Below are positions 1 to 6,916 of a stretch of 22,367 nucleotides of DNA, piece after piece. Under the pieces are notes generated by a model that searched no databases, was not told the origin of the DNA, and saw only the letters and a list, made by a program, of their open reading frames with translations. The position numbers and the translations under genes were made by a program. The stretch lies in the IMG/VR virus record IMGVR_UViG_3300023257_000135, positions 1 through 22,367 of that record, one strand, 5' to 3'. The DNA comes from a virus. Every line of letters begins with the position of its first letter. The stretch's first letter is position 1.

Positions 1-123
1 ATAGAACCTATGATGGCTGACTGCCCTAAAGAGCAAGTTAGGTGGCTGTGGTTTGTCGTAATACCGATGGGATTATCACAACTTGGTGTGGCGTTTGCTT
101 TGATTAGGTTCGCGTTAAAGTGA
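1..123 (+). CDS. C-terminal end of a small membrane protein (partial, cut by left edge)
   Basis: Frame 1 is open from the first base to a TGA at 121-123. It ends in a hydrophobic stretch (WLWFVVIPMGLSQLGVAFAL) followed by a short basic tail, which reads as one transmembrane helix. In-frame ATGs at 10 and 13 exist but have no visible ribosome binding site, so the gene probably begins upstream of the window. The stop overlaps the GTG start of the next gene (GTGA). Its place just before endolysin and holin makes a lysis-cassette membrane protein (second holin, antiholin or spanin part) plausible, but nothing in the residues decides this. Confidence 0.6.
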   Translation: MEPMMADCPKEQVRWLWFVVIPMGLSQLGVAFALIRFALK

Positions 124-338
124 AAAAACTTCACAAACAAGCTAAACAGCTAACAAAAGATGCTCAGGCTATTGAACGAATGATCTTTGAATATAATGAT
201 GGAATCGAAGCAACTGAGAAAGTACCACTTGATAATATTCAAGCATCAATAGCTTGTTTATGTAAAGATTATGCAGGACTTTACTCAGATACAGCACAAG
301 AGATAAGGAGACAATTCGAAGATGAAAAGTTACATTAG
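120..338 (+). CDS. Small hypothetical protein of the lysis cassette
   Basis: A 72-residue, charged and probably mostly helical protein with no signal peptide or membrane segment. It starts at a GTG that overlaps the stop of the upstream membrane protein gene, and its end overlaps the endolysin start by 17 nt. This tight packing on both sides is the main support for it being real, because its ribosome binding site is weak. I do not recognise the family. A spanin-type or regulatory role is possible only by position. Confidence 0.55.
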   Translation: MKKLHKQAKQLTKDAQAIERMIFEYNDGIEATEKVPLDNIQASIACLCKDYAGLYSDTAQEIRRQFEDEKLH

Positions 339-732
339 AGCTAATGAGGGATTAAGATTAAAACCTTATAAATGTTCTGCTAATAGGTTAACTATAGGTT
401 ATGGTAGAAATCTTGATGATATTGGTATAACTAAAGATGAAGCAGAAATGATGCTTACAAATGATACAGATAGATGCTTATCTGCTCTTTCTGCTATATT
501 TGGAGATAATTTTTTATATAAGTTATCTCATCAACGTAAAGTAGTCTTAGTTGATATGATGTATAATCTTGGTAAGACTAGATTTCTTACATTTAAGAAA
601 ATGATTCAAGCAGTAAAAGATAAAGATTTTAATGAAGCCTCAGTACAGTTATTAGATAGTAAATATGCAAGACAACTTCCAGAGAGATCTGAACGTAATG
701 CAGGTATGATGAGAATCTCAGGGAGGAAATAG
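322..732 (+). CDS. Endolysin, GH24 (T4-type) lysozyme
   Basis: A 136-residue muramidase that cleaves the MurNAc-GlcNAc bond in peptidoglycan at the end of infection. The N-terminal signature is clear: E9-G-L-R-L-K-P-Y-K-C18, then L-T24-I-G-Y-G-R-N-L. Relative to T4 lysozyme (E11, D20, T26) the spacing is identical (9 and 15 residues), but the Asp position is Cys18. A Cys at this position also occurs in other phage GH24 enzymes, and an engineered D20C form of T4 lysozyme is known to stay active, so the enzyme is probably functional. There is no signal peptide or cell-wall-binding domain, so export depends on the holin. An AAGGAG ribosome binding site lies just upstream of the ATG. The gene is followed after one base by the holin gene. 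Confidence 0.92.
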   Translation: MKSYIRANEGLRLKPYKCSANRLTIGYGRNLDDIGITKDEAEMMLTNDTDRCLSALSAIFGDNFLYKLSHQRKVVLVDMMYNLGKTRFLTFKKMIQAVKDKDFNEASVQLLDSKYARQLPERSERNAGMMRISGRK

Positions 733-733
733 A

Positions 734-1147
734 ATGGCTTTTGACCCTATTACAGCAGGTTTACAAGTAGCAAGTAAGGTTATAGATAAGATATTTCCTG
801 ACCCGATTGAAAGAGAAAAGGCTAAACTTCAAATGGCAAAGCTTAATCAGGAAGGCTCGCTTAAAGAAGTTGAAGTTCAAATGAGTGCGATAGTTGCAGA
901 AGCTAAGTCAACAGATCCTTGGACTTCGAGAGCAAGACCATCATTCTTATATGTTATGTATGCTTTGATACTTGCTTCTATTCCAATGGGAATCTTATCT
1001 GCCTTTAATCCTAGTGCAGCGGTTCAGATTGCTGCTGGTATGAAAGCATGGTTAGGAAGTATTCCTGATGCTCTCTGGGCAACTTTTGGAATAGGCTATA
1101 GTGGATATACAGTCGCAAGATCAGCTTGGGATAAGAAAGTTAAATAA
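734..1147 (+). CDS. Holin, 3-TM (GTA-type) holin family
   Basis: A 137-residue protein with a charged, helical N-terminal part (residues 1-65) and a hydrophobic C-terminal part. TM-like segments lie near residues 71-91 and 112-128, with amphipathic stretches before and between them. The DPWTSRARPS lead into the first membrane segment is typical of the family that Pfam calls GTA_holin_3TM. It would form membrane lesions that release the endolysin. It starts one base after the endolysin stop, with a GGGAGG ribosome binding site inside the end of the endolysin gene. The family name comes from recall of the sequence pattern, not a search. Confidence 0.8.
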   Translation: MAFDPITAGLQVASKVIDKIFPDPIEREKAKLQMAKLNQEGSLKEVEVQMSAIVAEAKSTDPWTSRARPSFLYVMYALILASIPMGILSAFNPSAAVQIAAGMKAWLGSIPDALWATFGIGYSGYTVARSAWDKKVK

Positions 1148-1177
1148 CTACATACGAAATTTGAACAAAGGATAGAT

Positions 1178-3109
1178 ATGCCTCATATATTAGATCCAAA
1201 TAAAGAAGGAAGAAAGCAAGAGTTTGATAATATTAATTATGACTATAACTATCCAGGAGATATGAATCTTAAGCCTGGAAGTGAACTTCATGAAAAGATT
1301 AAGACAGAAGTCATGAAGAGAGCTCTTGAAGCTACTGGTCCTATGGCTAATAGATTTGACTCATGGAATAAGATTGATGAGACTCTGACTACTTATATTC
1401 AGACAGATGATGCAGAAGAAGATATAAAAGAGAAAGATCACAGAAAACCTGTCTCGATTATATATCCTTATTCTTATGCTATTCTTGAGACAATTCTTGG
1501 TTATCTTCTTGCAGCCTTCTTTCAGGAACCTGTATTTAGATACGAGGGTGTATCACCTGAGGATACAATGGGAGCTATTATGCTTGAGAAGATAGTTGAC
1601 CTTCATTGTAATAAGTTTAAGATGGTTCTCAACCTCCATACAATGTTTAGAGATTCTCTGGCATATGGCTTTGGAGTTGTAGCGCCTGAATGGAAAAAGG
1701 TAACAGGAAAACGAATCATAACACAGACAATTCCTAGATGGTTTGGCCCTGACGAGAAGAGAAAAGTTCTCAAAGAGGGAATTATTATGGAAGGTAATGC
1801 TTTGTCTAATATAGATCCTTATCTGTGTCTTCCAGATCCTAATGTCTCAATAGCAGATATTCAGAAGGGTGAGTTCTTTGGTTGGATAGAACAAACAAAT
1901 TTCTATGATCTGTTGACAGAAGAACAAAACTCAAATGGAAAGGTCTTTAATGTTGAGTATTTGAAAAGTGCTATTGGTCGGAGAACGTCTATATATGCTG
2001 CTGATCAATCAGGCAGGGAAAAGAAAACTGGTAATTCAAAGTTTAATACTAATGCTTCTACTAATCCTTGTGATGTAATAAGAATGTATGTGAAGTTGAT
2101 TCCAAGGGAGTGGAAGTTAGGAGATAGTAAATATCCAGAGAAATGGTATTTTGCTCTTGGAGCTGATTCAGTTGTTATCGAAGCAAGACCTGTGGGTCTT
2201 ATTCACAATATGTTTCCGTTAGCAGTTTCAGCCCCAGATTTTGATGGTTATAGTTCAACGCCTGTATCTCGTATGGAGACGCTTTACGGTCTTCAGCATA
2301 CACTTGACTGGATGTTTAATGCTCATATAGCTAATGTAAGAAAGGTTATAAATGATACGCTTATAGTTGATCCTTATCTAATAAACGTACCTGATCTTGA
2401 AGATCCTAGACCAGGCGGTATTGTAAGGACCAGAAGACCTGCATGGGGAAGAGGTGTAAAAGACTCCATTATGCAATTAGCAGTGTCAGATGTTACTAGA
2501 GGTCATATAGCAGACACTGGGTTGATTAGGGAAGCAATGGATAAGATTGCTGCAACTGATTCATGGACTATGGGGAGTTTGAGACAGGGTGGTCCTGAGC
2601 GTCTAACAGGTAAAGAATTTGAGGGAACTCAGCAGGGTGGCTATACAAGGTTGGAAAGAATAGCAAAGTTGATTGGTGTCCAAGCTATGCAAGATATTGG
2701 CTATATGTTTGCTAATCATACTCAGCAGTTCATGACACAAGAGCTCTCACTTACAACCACTGGTAGATGGCAAGAGGTTCTTGCTCAGGAATATGGTGAG
2801 AATACTCATATGAAAGCTTCTCCATTTGACGTTCTTATTGATTATGATGTTAAGGTAAGAGATGGTTCTGTACCAGGTAGTAACTCTTCTGGTGTATGGA
2901 TGCAGATGTGGGAAGCTCTTTCAACCAATCCTGAGCTTCAGCAGAAGTTTGATATTGTAAAGATCTTCAAACATATAGCAAGAAATAGTGGGGCGAAGAA
3001 TGTTGATGAGTTTATAAAGATTCAGAAACAGCCTACGGAAGATGTGATGAGACAGGCAGAAGCTGGTAATGTTGTACCAGTGGATGAGATCTTAGGAGGA
3101 GGACAATAA
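1178..3109 (+). CDS. Portal protein (podovirus-type)
   Basis: A 643-residue protein of the size and composition of podovirus portal proteins, which form the dodecameric ring at the capsid vertex for DNA entry and exit. Supporting features are an N-terminal helical region rich in acidic residues, the long central part with RMETLYGLQHTLDWMFNAHI (about residues 365-384), the GGIVRTRRPAWGRG segment, and the helical, Gln-rich GTQQGGYTRLERIAKLIGVQ stem-like region. It directly precedes the scaffold and capsid genes, as expected. An AAAGGA site precedes the ATG. The stop overlaps the next start (TAATG). Confidence 0.85.
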   Translation: MPHILDPNKEGRKQEFDNINYDYNYPGDMNLKPGSELHEKIKTEVMKRALEATGPMANRFDSWNKIDETLTTYIQTDDAEEDIKEKDHRKPVSIIYPYSYAILETILGYLLAAFFQEPVFRYEGVSPEDTMGAIMLEKIVDLHCNKFKMVLNLHTMFRDSLAYGFGVVAPEWKKVTGKRIITQTIPRWFGPDEKRKVLKEGIIMEGNALSNIDPYLCLPDPNVSIADIQKGEFFGWIEQTNFYDLLTEEQNSNGKVFNVEYLKSAIGRRTSIYAADQSGREKKTGNSKFNTNASTNPCDVIRMYVKLIPREWKLGDSKYPEKWYFALGADSVVIEARPVGLIHNMFPLAVSAPDFDGYSSTPVSRMETLYGLQHTLDWMFNAHIANVRKVINDTLIVDPYLINVPDLEDPRPGGIVRTRRPAWGRGVKDSIMQLAVSDVTRGHIADTGLIREAMDKIAATDSWTMGSLRQGGPERLTGKEFEGTQQGGYTRLERIAKLIGVQAMQDIGYMFANHTQQFMTQELSLTTTGRWQEVLAQEYGENTHMKASPFDVLIDYDVKVRDGSVPGSNSSGVWMQMWEALSTNPELQQKFDIVKIFKHIARNSGAKNVDEFIKIQKQPTEDVMRQAEAGNVVPVDEILGGGQ

Positions 3110-3390
3110 TGGGAGATAAGATTGATGATAATAAACCCTTTTCAACCCCAGCTCAGGTAGAGGACTTTCTAAAGTATTCTCCCATCTGGAAGGATATGGA
3201 GAGAGAACTTAAAATCTGGCTGAGTGAGCTTCATATGTTACTTGAGAATCTTGATGGAAATATGTCTCATAGGGAGTTGGATAGATTTGGTGGAAGTGCA
3301 GAAGCAGTAAGGAATATGGCAAATTTTCCTGATGTACTCAAAGTAAATGCTGAGAGTGGTAAGAGGAAGAAGAAGGTAAGTAAAAAATAA
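3109..3390 (+). CDS. Small hypothetical protein between portal and scaffold
   Basis: A 93-residue, helical, charged protein ending in a strongly basic tail (KRKKKVSKK). It starts in a TAATG overlap with the portal gene and has an AGGAGG site inside the portal's last codons, so the two are translationally coupled. I do not recognise the family. Its position between portal and scaffold suggests a minor head component or an assembly factor. Confidence 0.75.
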   Translation: MGDKIDDNKPFSTPAQVEDFLKYSPIWKDMERELKIWLSELHMLLENLDGNMSHRELDRFGGSAEAVRNMANFPDVLKVNAESGKRKKKVSKK

Positions 3391-3393
3391 CTA

Positions 3394-3410
3394 TGTTCGA
3401 TTAATGAACA
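3394..3410 (+). other. Short hairpin before the scaffold gene
   Basis: TGTTC (3394-3398) and GAACA (3406-3410) form a 5-bp stem around a 7-base loop, just before the AAGGGAGG ribosome binding site of the scaffold gene. It could be an operator-like half-site pair or a weak RNA hairpin. There is no U tract, so it is not a terminator. Confidence 0.35.
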
Positions 3411-3425
3411 AAGGGAGGCAAAACG

Positions 3426-4346
3426 ATGGGTGATGAAGATAAAAAAGTTACTGATTTAGAGAAGGAATTAGATGACATTGAGATTGACACACTTTCTGTT
3501 TATGAACCTATTGCTGAGGAAGATAAAAATGAAGCTGAGACTGATGTTAAAACAGATCTGGAGGACGCTAATAAATCTGAAGCGTCGGCTAAAGCGGAGG
3601 TTCTTGATGAGACGAAGACAGAAGAAGATAATAAAGCTGCTGAAGCGGAGACGGATGAAGATACAAAGAGTAATGAGGACACAAAGAAAACAGAAAAAAC
3701 TACTGAAAAAGTTGTTGAAACAGAAGCTAAGCCGACTCAAATAGAGTTGCTTATGGCTGAAGTTGAGCGTCTGAGTGGACTGCTTCCTGGTGAAGTTAAA
3801 GTTGAGACAGAAGAAGAAAAACCTGTTGCTGATAATGTTATTCCTCTGAAGATTGATGATGATGGAAAGGTTCATGACTTTATCGGAGATATAGATATGG
3901 ATGATGTTGCTTCTGATCCTGCTGTTCTCAATAAGATCCTTAGTCAGGTTATTAAGAGAGTTCAGCAACAGACAACTGAGCAGGTTCTACTAAGCATCCC
4001 TCAGGTGGTAATGTCTCAGGTAAATCAGCAGTCGCATTTTAAAAGAATGGCAGACAAATTCTATGATGATAATAAAGATCTGGTGAATGTAAAGCAGGTT
4101 GTAAGAGCATGTGCTCAGCAGATTCAGCTGGCTAATCCTGAATGGGAAGTTGAAAAGGTTTTTGCTGAGACTGCAACTAAGACTCGTGAGACACTTGGAA
4201 TGTCTGCTCAAAAAGTAGAAAGTGTTGTTAGTGGCAATGGAATACCTTCAGTAGAAGATGTAGCCTTTGGTAAATCTAGTGGAGGTTCAAGATCAAAAAC
4301 GGAACGTAAAAAATCAGCTCTACAGAAAGAGCTTGATGAAGCTTAA
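3426..4346 (+). CDS. Capsid scaffolding protein
   Basis: A 306-residue protein with a highly acidic, low-complexity N-terminal half (residues 1-105, full of Glu, Asp, Lys and Thr). A helical middle (IELLMAEVERLSGLL) and a more ordered C-terminal half follow, ending in a basic, Ser-rich tail (residues 285-306). This composition, and its place after the portal and before the capsid gene, fit the internal scaffold that directs procapsid assembly and is then removed. The basic C-terminus is where scaffolds of this type often bind the coat protein. It has a strong AAGGGAGG site 8 nt before the ATG. A protease domain is not visible. Confidence 0.8.
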   Translation: MGDEDKKVTDLEKELDDIEIDTLSVYEPIAEEDKNEAETDVKTDLEDANKSEASAKAEVLDETKTEEDNKAAEAETDEDTKSNEDTKKTEKTTEKVVETEAKPTQIELLMAEVERLSGLLPGEVKVETEEEKPVADNVIPLKIDDDGKVHDFIGDIDMDDVASDPAVLNKILSQVIKRVQQQTTEQVLLSIPQVVMSQVNQQSHFKRMADKFYDDNKDLVNVKQVVRACAQQIQLANPEWEVEKVFAETATKTRETLGMSAQKVESVVSGNGIPSVEDVAFGKSSGGSRSKTERKKSALQKELDEA

Positions 4347-4358
4347 GGGAGGAAGATT

Positions 4359-4730
4359 ATGGGTAATCGAGTAAGTAATTCAGACAAAGACACTCAGCTT
4401 GACTTGGAGGGACTGCCAAGACATATCTTGCTGACTACAGCTGCTCCTACATATCAGATGAAAGTGAGTGACAAACTTCTGAGTGTTATATCATCTGCTG
4501 GAGATGGTGTGGCTATTGTAACACTTCCATCGGTAGCTGAGGCAGCGGGCATGTCATTCTATGTGGTTGCGCCTACAGGAGCTGCTGGAGGTGATGTATC
4601 CTTCTTCGAGAAGGAAACTGCGGCACTAATTGTAACAGATCCTGTCGGACCTTTTAATGCAGATGGAGATTATTCAATCTTCTTCTCAACGGGTACGAGC
4701 TGGTTGGTTACAACTGACGGCGTTGCTTAG
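4359..4730 (+). CDS. Small beta-rich structural protein, probable capsid decoration
   Basis: A 123-residue protein rich in Gly, Ala, Thr and Val, with alternating hydrophobic strands such as VAIVTLPSVAEAAGMSFYVV and YSIFFSTGTSWLVTT. It resembles short beta-sandwich head proteins of phages found between scaffold and capsid genes. The ATG lies 12 nt after the scaffold stop, behind GGGAGG. Assignment as a decoration protein is inferred from position and strand pattern. A trimerisation or attachment piece for the neighbouring beta-helix protein is an alternative. Confidence 0.6.
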   Translation: MGNRVSNSDKDTQLDLEGLPRHILLTTAAPTYQMKVSDKLLSVISSAGDGVAIVTLPSVAEAAGMSFYVVAPTGAAGGDVSFFEKETAALIVTDPVGPFNADGDYSIFFSTGTSWLVTTDGVA

Positions 4731-4731
4731 A

Positions 4732-4770
4732 ATTTAAACCTAGTTAGCGTATATGATGTTGCTAACTGAA
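4732..4770 (+). other. Intergenic AACCTAG word plus hairpin
   Basis: TTTAAACCTAG (4733-4743) runs into a hairpin with AGTTAGC (4742-4748) and GCTAACT (4761-4767), 7 bp around a 12-base loop. A related word followed by a hairpin recurs after the next two head genes. It is not followed by a U tract, so a role in mRNA stability or processing is more likely than termination. Confidence 0.45.
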
Positions 4771-4785
4771 TAGGAGGAAGATATT

Positions 4786-5811
4786 ATGGGACGATGGATA
4801 GATAGATTACGAAGACCGACTGCGGATAATACAGCTAATAGTTGGATATCTCAGGTTGTTGGTAATAAAGATGATGCGGCTGTTGCCTCAGGTTCTGGTG
4901 ATGGAACTCTGGTGGCTTATGCTAAGGCTCTTCTCGGAATTGGACAGCCTCAGCAACTTCTGGCAGCCACTTATTTTGTTGATGGTAATGTCTCAGTTAC
5001 TGGTGATGGTTCTATGGGAAGTCCTTTTTCAACCCTTGCTGAGGCTATTGCAGCAAGTAATACCAGTATAGGTCTGACAGCGAATCGTTGGTGGGCAAGA
5101 CGTAATAGAATTCTTGTCTGTGGTGACCAGGAAATTGAGGAAGATCTTACTGTCTTTCCTGAGAAGTGTGATGTTGTTGGTTGTGGTTTTGATCTTGAGG
5201 CTATGCCAAGAATTATTGGGCATCATATTATAGGAGCACAGCCTGCTGGTAAGGCTTATGGAACAAGATTCTATAATTGTGGTTTTATGAATGAGAATGC
5301 AGGTGAGCATATTCATCTCTTGTCAGATCATATGTGTGTTGAGTTTCATGAAAGTATCTTCTGGCCATTGGTTACTGGTTCTACTCACTGTATTCGTCTT
5401 GCCTCAAGTAATCGTGGTTTTAAGTTAATTAACTCCAGAATATTGACTGTTGCTGGAGGTGGTGCTAATGCTATTTATGCTGAAGCTATTAAGGTTGAGG
5501 GAACTAGTCAAATGGATATGATTATAAAGGATAGTTTTATTCATGCGACTGAGGGTATTCATAAAGTAGCTGATACAGGTGGTTATAATTGTGAAATAAC
5601 TCATAATATTATTCGAGCAACTGCTCTTACAATCAATGATGTTGCAAGCTTAGATGTTGTTACAGATAATCGACTTATTACGGCCGCTGATGATGGAGTA
5701 GCTGGAGTAGGTGGTATTGTTTGTAATACCCTTCTGGCTAATGGTAATAAGATTACTTTTGGTACTGGAGGCATAAATGTAGATTATCCAGTAGTTGTTG
5801 CAATTGCTTAA
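4786..5811 (+). CDS. Right-handed beta-helix structural protein in the head module
   Basis: A 341-residue protein. The segment from about residue 62, ATYFVDGNVSVTGDGSMGSP followed by FSTLAEAIAA, is the usual entry into a pectate-lyase-like parallel beta-helix. Repeated short strands with N/G turns follow (residues 105-335: RILVCGDQEI, CDVVGCGF, TRFYNCGF, VEFHESIFW, FKLINSRI, MIIKDSFI, CEITHNII, DVVTDNRL). Such folds often bind or cleave glycans. Its location between scaffold and capsid, rather than among tail genes, points to a capsid-surface fibre or decoration instead of a tailspike. A strong AGGAGG site precedes the ATG. I cannot identify catalytic residues. Confidence 0.7.
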   Translation: MGRWIDRLRRPTADNTANSWISQVVGNKDDAAVASGSGDGTLVAYAKALLGIGQPQQLLAATYFVDGNVSVTGDGSMGSPFSTLAEAIAASNTSIGLTANRWWARRNRILVCGDQEIEEDLTVFPEKCDVVGCGFDLEAMPRIIGHHIIGAQPAGKAYGTRFYNCGFMNENAGEHIHLLSDHMCVEFHESIFWPLVTGSTHCIRLASSNRGFKLINSRILTVAGGGANAIYAEAIKVEGTSQMDMIIKDSFIHATEGIHKVADTGGYNCEITHNIIRATALTINDVASLDVVTDNRLITAADDGVAGVGGIVCNTLLANGNKITFGTGGINVDYPVVVAIA

Positions 5812-5814
5812 TCT

Positions 5815-5850
5815 TTAATCTAACCTGGGAGGCCTTAATGGTCTCCCTAT
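5815..5850 (+). other. Intergenic AACCTGG word plus strong hairpin before the capsid gene
   Basis: TCTAACCTGGG (5819-5829) leads into a perfect 8-bp hairpin, GGGAGGCC (5827-5834) with GGTCTCCC (5840-5847), around a 5-base loop. TATAACAAGG follows rather than a U tract, so strong rho-independent termination is unlikely. The capsid ribosome binding site begins only a few bases later. With the hairpin at 8932-8957 it brackets the capsid gene. Confidence 0.55.
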
Positions 5851-5867
5851 AACAAGGAGAAATAACT

Positions 5868-5888
5868 ATGGCTTTTTTAGGAATGCGT
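5868..5888 (+). CDS. Major capsid protein, exon 1 (7 codons)
   Basis: ATG at 5868 stands 8 nt after AAGGAG (5854-5859) and encodes MAFLGMR, after which the frame meets TAA inside the intron. Joining codon CGT (5886-5888) to GGA at 6775 gives MAFLGMRGNGDWTTDQRPK, which reads as the natural N-terminus of this capsid family. The exon ends in TGCGT, which pairs with GCGCA at 5903-5907 in the intron (P1), including the U-G wobble expected at a group I 5' splice site. Confidence 0.88.
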
Positions 5889-6774
5889 TAACTTAATAAC
5901 CGGCGCATTTAAAACTAATCTAAAAACGGGGAACCTCTCTTAATTGAGACAATCCCGTGCCAAACCGTTACGGGAGGTGTAGAGACTATGAGCAAAGTAA
6001 TTGATGAATGGGAACAAGAAAGATTAAGTGATATGATTAATAGTGTAAAAAATCTTAATAAATTTGATTTAATGAGTGCTATTCATTGGATGATTCTAGG
6101 AGATGGTAGTTTAACTAAACCTCTAAGAGGTCACAGTAGATTGGAAATATCTCATACAGATCATTTAGATTATTTAGAATGGAAAAAATCTATTATTGAG
6201 AATTTGACTGGGGCTGAAATTAAAGATAGGCCTCCTTCAAAAACTGGATATTCAGATAAATGGTCTCAGCGACTTAGATCAAAAACACATCCAGTTTTTA
6301 CTAAACTAAGAGAACGTCTTTATGGAGTTTTTGGACGAAAAGCTATTGATTTACATTCACTTAAACTTTTAACTCCTATGGGATTAGCCATCTTATATCA
6401 AGATGACGGAAGTTATTCCTTTTCTAATACTAGGGGTTATGAAGATAGAAATGTTTTAATACATACACTAGCTTTTGGAGAAATTGAGAATGAGGCTTTA
6501 GCTAAAGTAATTATAAAAGCATCAGGTCTTATTTTTCGAGTTAATAGAGTTAAAAAACCTAGTGGTATTAAATATAGATTAAGACTCAGATCTAAAGATA
6601 TAGATAAGTTCTTTGATTGGATTGAGCCTTATATAGTTCCCTCAATGCTTTATAAGCTTGGAAGAGATAGTGAGTGGGAGTTAAATCCTACTTAGTGAGA
6701 TAGTCCGTACTCTATAGTGATATAGAGAGCTAAACAGAAATGCTTTAGCCATTCGATAGAATGTAACAAACTAG
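5889..6774 (+). ncRNA. Group I intron 1 in the capsid gene (td-like, probably IA2)
   Basis: An 886-nt self-splicing intron. P1 is TGCGT (exon) with GCGCA at 5903-5907. The P/Q core (ACGGGGAACCTCTC about 5926-5939, AATCCCGTGC 5951-5960) closely resembles the T4 td intron core. P7 is GACTAT (5984-5989) with ATAGTC (6700-6705). Downstream are P9, CTCTATA/TATAGAG with a GTGA tetraloop (6710-6727), and two further hairpins (GCTAAA/TTTAGC 6729-6749 and CATTC/GAATG 6750-6763). The intron ends in G6774, as group I introns must. It is inserted in phase 0. I could not place P3 and P8 with confidence, and P10 looks weak. An endonuclease gene lies between the two strands of P7. Confidence 0.88.
5988..6695 (+). 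CDS. LAGLIDADG homing endonuclease in intron 1
   Basis: A 235-residue protein with two LAGLIDADG-type helices: residues about 31-41 (AIHWMILGDGS) and 131-142 (MGLAILYQDDGS). The acidic residues D39 and D140 are the likely metal-binding catalytic pair. Two motifs indicate a monomeric enzyme with a pseudo-symmetric DNA-binding saddle. It would cut intronless capsid alleles near the GMR/GNG codons and so spread the intron. Alternatively or additionally it may act as a maturase. GGGAGG (about 5972-5977) is the ribosome binding site. The ATG (5988-5990) overlaps the 5' strand of ribozyme helix P7. The codon use is noticeably more A/T-rich than in the flanking structural genes. Confidence 0.9.
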   Translation: MSKVIDEWEQERLSDMINSVKNLNKFDLMSAIHWMILGDGSLTKPLRGHSRLEISHTDHLDYLEWKKSIIENLTGAEIKDRPPSKTGYSDKWSQRLRSKTHPVFTKLRERLYGVFGRKAIDLHSLKLLTPMGLAILYQDDGSYSFSNTRGYEDRNVLIHTLAFGEIENEALAKVIIKASGLIFRVNRVKKPSGIKYRLRLRSKDIDKFFDWIEPYIVPSMLYKLGRDSEWELNPT

Positions 6775-6916
6775 GGAAATGGTGACTGGACAACAGACCA
6801 GCGCCCTAAAAACTGGCGGCAGAAAGTGCTTCAGCTTTATCCAAATGGAGATGCACCACTTACTGCCATACTTTCAATGATGAAGGAAGAATCAACAGAT
6901 GATCCAGAATATAACT
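6775..6916 (+). CDS. Major capsid protein, exon 2
   Basis: A 142-nt exon encoding 47 codons plus one base, with no start or stop of its own: GNGDWTTDQRPKNWRQK and onward to DDPEYN. It begins at GGA directly after the intron-terminal G6774 and ends at T6916, the U of the P1 wobble pair of intron 2. TAACT (6912-6916) pairs with GGTTA (6929-6933). The encoded residues contain the conserved start of the coat protein (RPKNWR, LYPNG, PLTAILS), which shows it is exon and not intron. Confidence 0.88.

Noticed and set aside
3468-3968. Long antisense and alternate-frame ORFs over the scaffold gene
   Set aside because: They mirror the low-complexity Glu/Asp/Lys codons of the scaffold gene on the other strand or frame, giving biased Phe/Ser/Arg/Leu products without ribosome binding sites.
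5827-5847. Rho-independent terminator before the capsid gene
   Set aside because: The stem is strong, but it is followed by TATAACAAGG rather than a U tract and lies directly before the capsid ribosome binding site. It is kept only as a hairpin element.
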